A stretch of DNA of 22,889 bases, taken from JABSSA01 sp039975755. GTDB taxonomy: Bacteria > Pseudomonadota > Alphaproteobacteria > Rhodobacterales > Rhodobacteraceae. Shown here piece by piece: positions 22,749 through 22,889 of the stretch. The notes under the pieces are model-generated. The model ran no database searches and had not been told where the DNA came from. It was given only the letters and a program-made list of their open reading frames with translations. The stretch lies in the NCBI GenBank assembly GCA_039975755.1, contig JBDWGM010000037.1:1-22889 (forward strand). Direction: 5' to 3'. Positions within the stretch are counted from its first letter, which is position 1. Every line of letters starts with the position of its first letter. The position numbers and the translations under genes are program-made.

Positions 22749-22889
22749 TGATCAGCCCCACCTGATTGGTCCAATTTGATTGTTAGTGCATGATCGGCCT
22801 TTGGTCCATCTGGGCGATGGTTCCCGGTGCCGGTGGGCGGTAGCCCAGAGCGCTGTGTGGTCGTTTGGTGTTGTAGTGTTTCCTCCATT
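22749..22889 (-). mobile_element. End of an IS3-family insertion sequence, continuing past the window
   Basis: The element seems to begin at 22749 with TGATCAGCCCCACCTGATTG, which has the TG terminus of IS3-type inverted repeats and is followed 34 bases in by the transposase stop codon. The other end and the target duplication are outside the window, so the exact boundary is inferred from the terminal sequence and from the place where the neighbouring gene breaks. Confidence 0.75.
22783..22889 (-). CDS. IS3-family transposase (OrfB) C-terminal end, partial
   Basis: The last 34 residues of a transposase read WRKHYNTKRPHSALGYRPPA followed by PGTIAQMDQ and a stop. The YNTxRPHSALGYRPP motif is the hallmark C-terminus of IS3-family OrfB integrases with the DDE catalytic domain, whose catalytic residues lie upstream outside the window. 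The frame is open to the right edge. A different overlapping frame is also open here but has no such similarity. Confidence 0.9.
   Translation of the reverse strand, partial: WRKHYNTKRPHSALGYRPPAPGTIAQMDQRPIMH

Noticed and set aside
22664..22888. A 74-codon frame on the - strand covering the IS end and the remnant gene.
   Set aside because: It is out of frame with the clear transposase C-terminus and with the hydrophobic remnant, and it crosses the IS boundary.

Overview
The window looks like chromosomal DNA of a marine Rhodobacterales (Roseobacter-group) alphaproteobacterium. This is judged from gene content and protein style, because no 16S gene or database search was available. Supporting signs are a soxB-D-A-G heterotetrameric sarcosine oxidase operon, a dnaG-rpoD pair, the small HlyU-family protein, a two-domain KpsC-type capsule protein, and TadG/TadE pilus genes. 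Base composition looks moderate (about half G+C by eye, not computed). I see no rRNA, tRNA, CRISPR array or prophage.

Layout. (1) 1-1989, + strand: the 3' part of a KpsC-type capsule Kdo transferase, running off the left edge. (2) 1986-9653, - strand, read right to left: a small secreted protein, dnaG, rpoD with a good terminator, an HlyU-family protein, YjbQ, a second secreted hypothetical, nrdR and ribD. ribD ends tail to tail with kpsC. (3) 9687-16341, - strand: glutamate dehydrogenase, then soxB, a 20-codon small ORF, soxD, soxA and soxG. The sox genes are tightly packed and translationally coupled. (4) 16342-16739: a 398-bp divergent intergenic region. (5) 16740-19284, + strand: a compact three-gene TadG/TadE/TadE-like operon. 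(6) 19281-22657, - strand: a two-TM membrane protein, a beta-hydroxyacid dehydrogenase, a non-haem Fe(II)/2-oxoglutarate-type oxygenase and an IclR regulator. (7) 22657-22889: the 3' stub of a membrane-protein gene cut by the end of an IS3-family insertion sequence that continues past the right edge.

How the genes work together. Sarcosine oxidase converts sarcosine to glycine and a one-carbon unit. Glutamate dehydrogenase next door links amino nitrogen to central metabolism, although their co-regulation is only inferred. dnaG-rpoD is the conserved core of the macromolecular-synthesis locus. nrdR-ribD pairs the ribonucleotide reductase repressor with riboflavin synthesis. The oxygenase/dehydrogenase/IclR set looks like a small, uncharacterised catabolic unit whose upstream transporter-like gene has been broken by the IS.

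Most genes are ordinary housekeeping or common accessory genes. The points most worth a second look are the small ORF inside the sox operon, the IS-truncated membrane gene coupled to iclR, the orphan Tad trio, and several hairpins not explained by the coding genes. I did not find convincing evidence of a new defence or mobile system.
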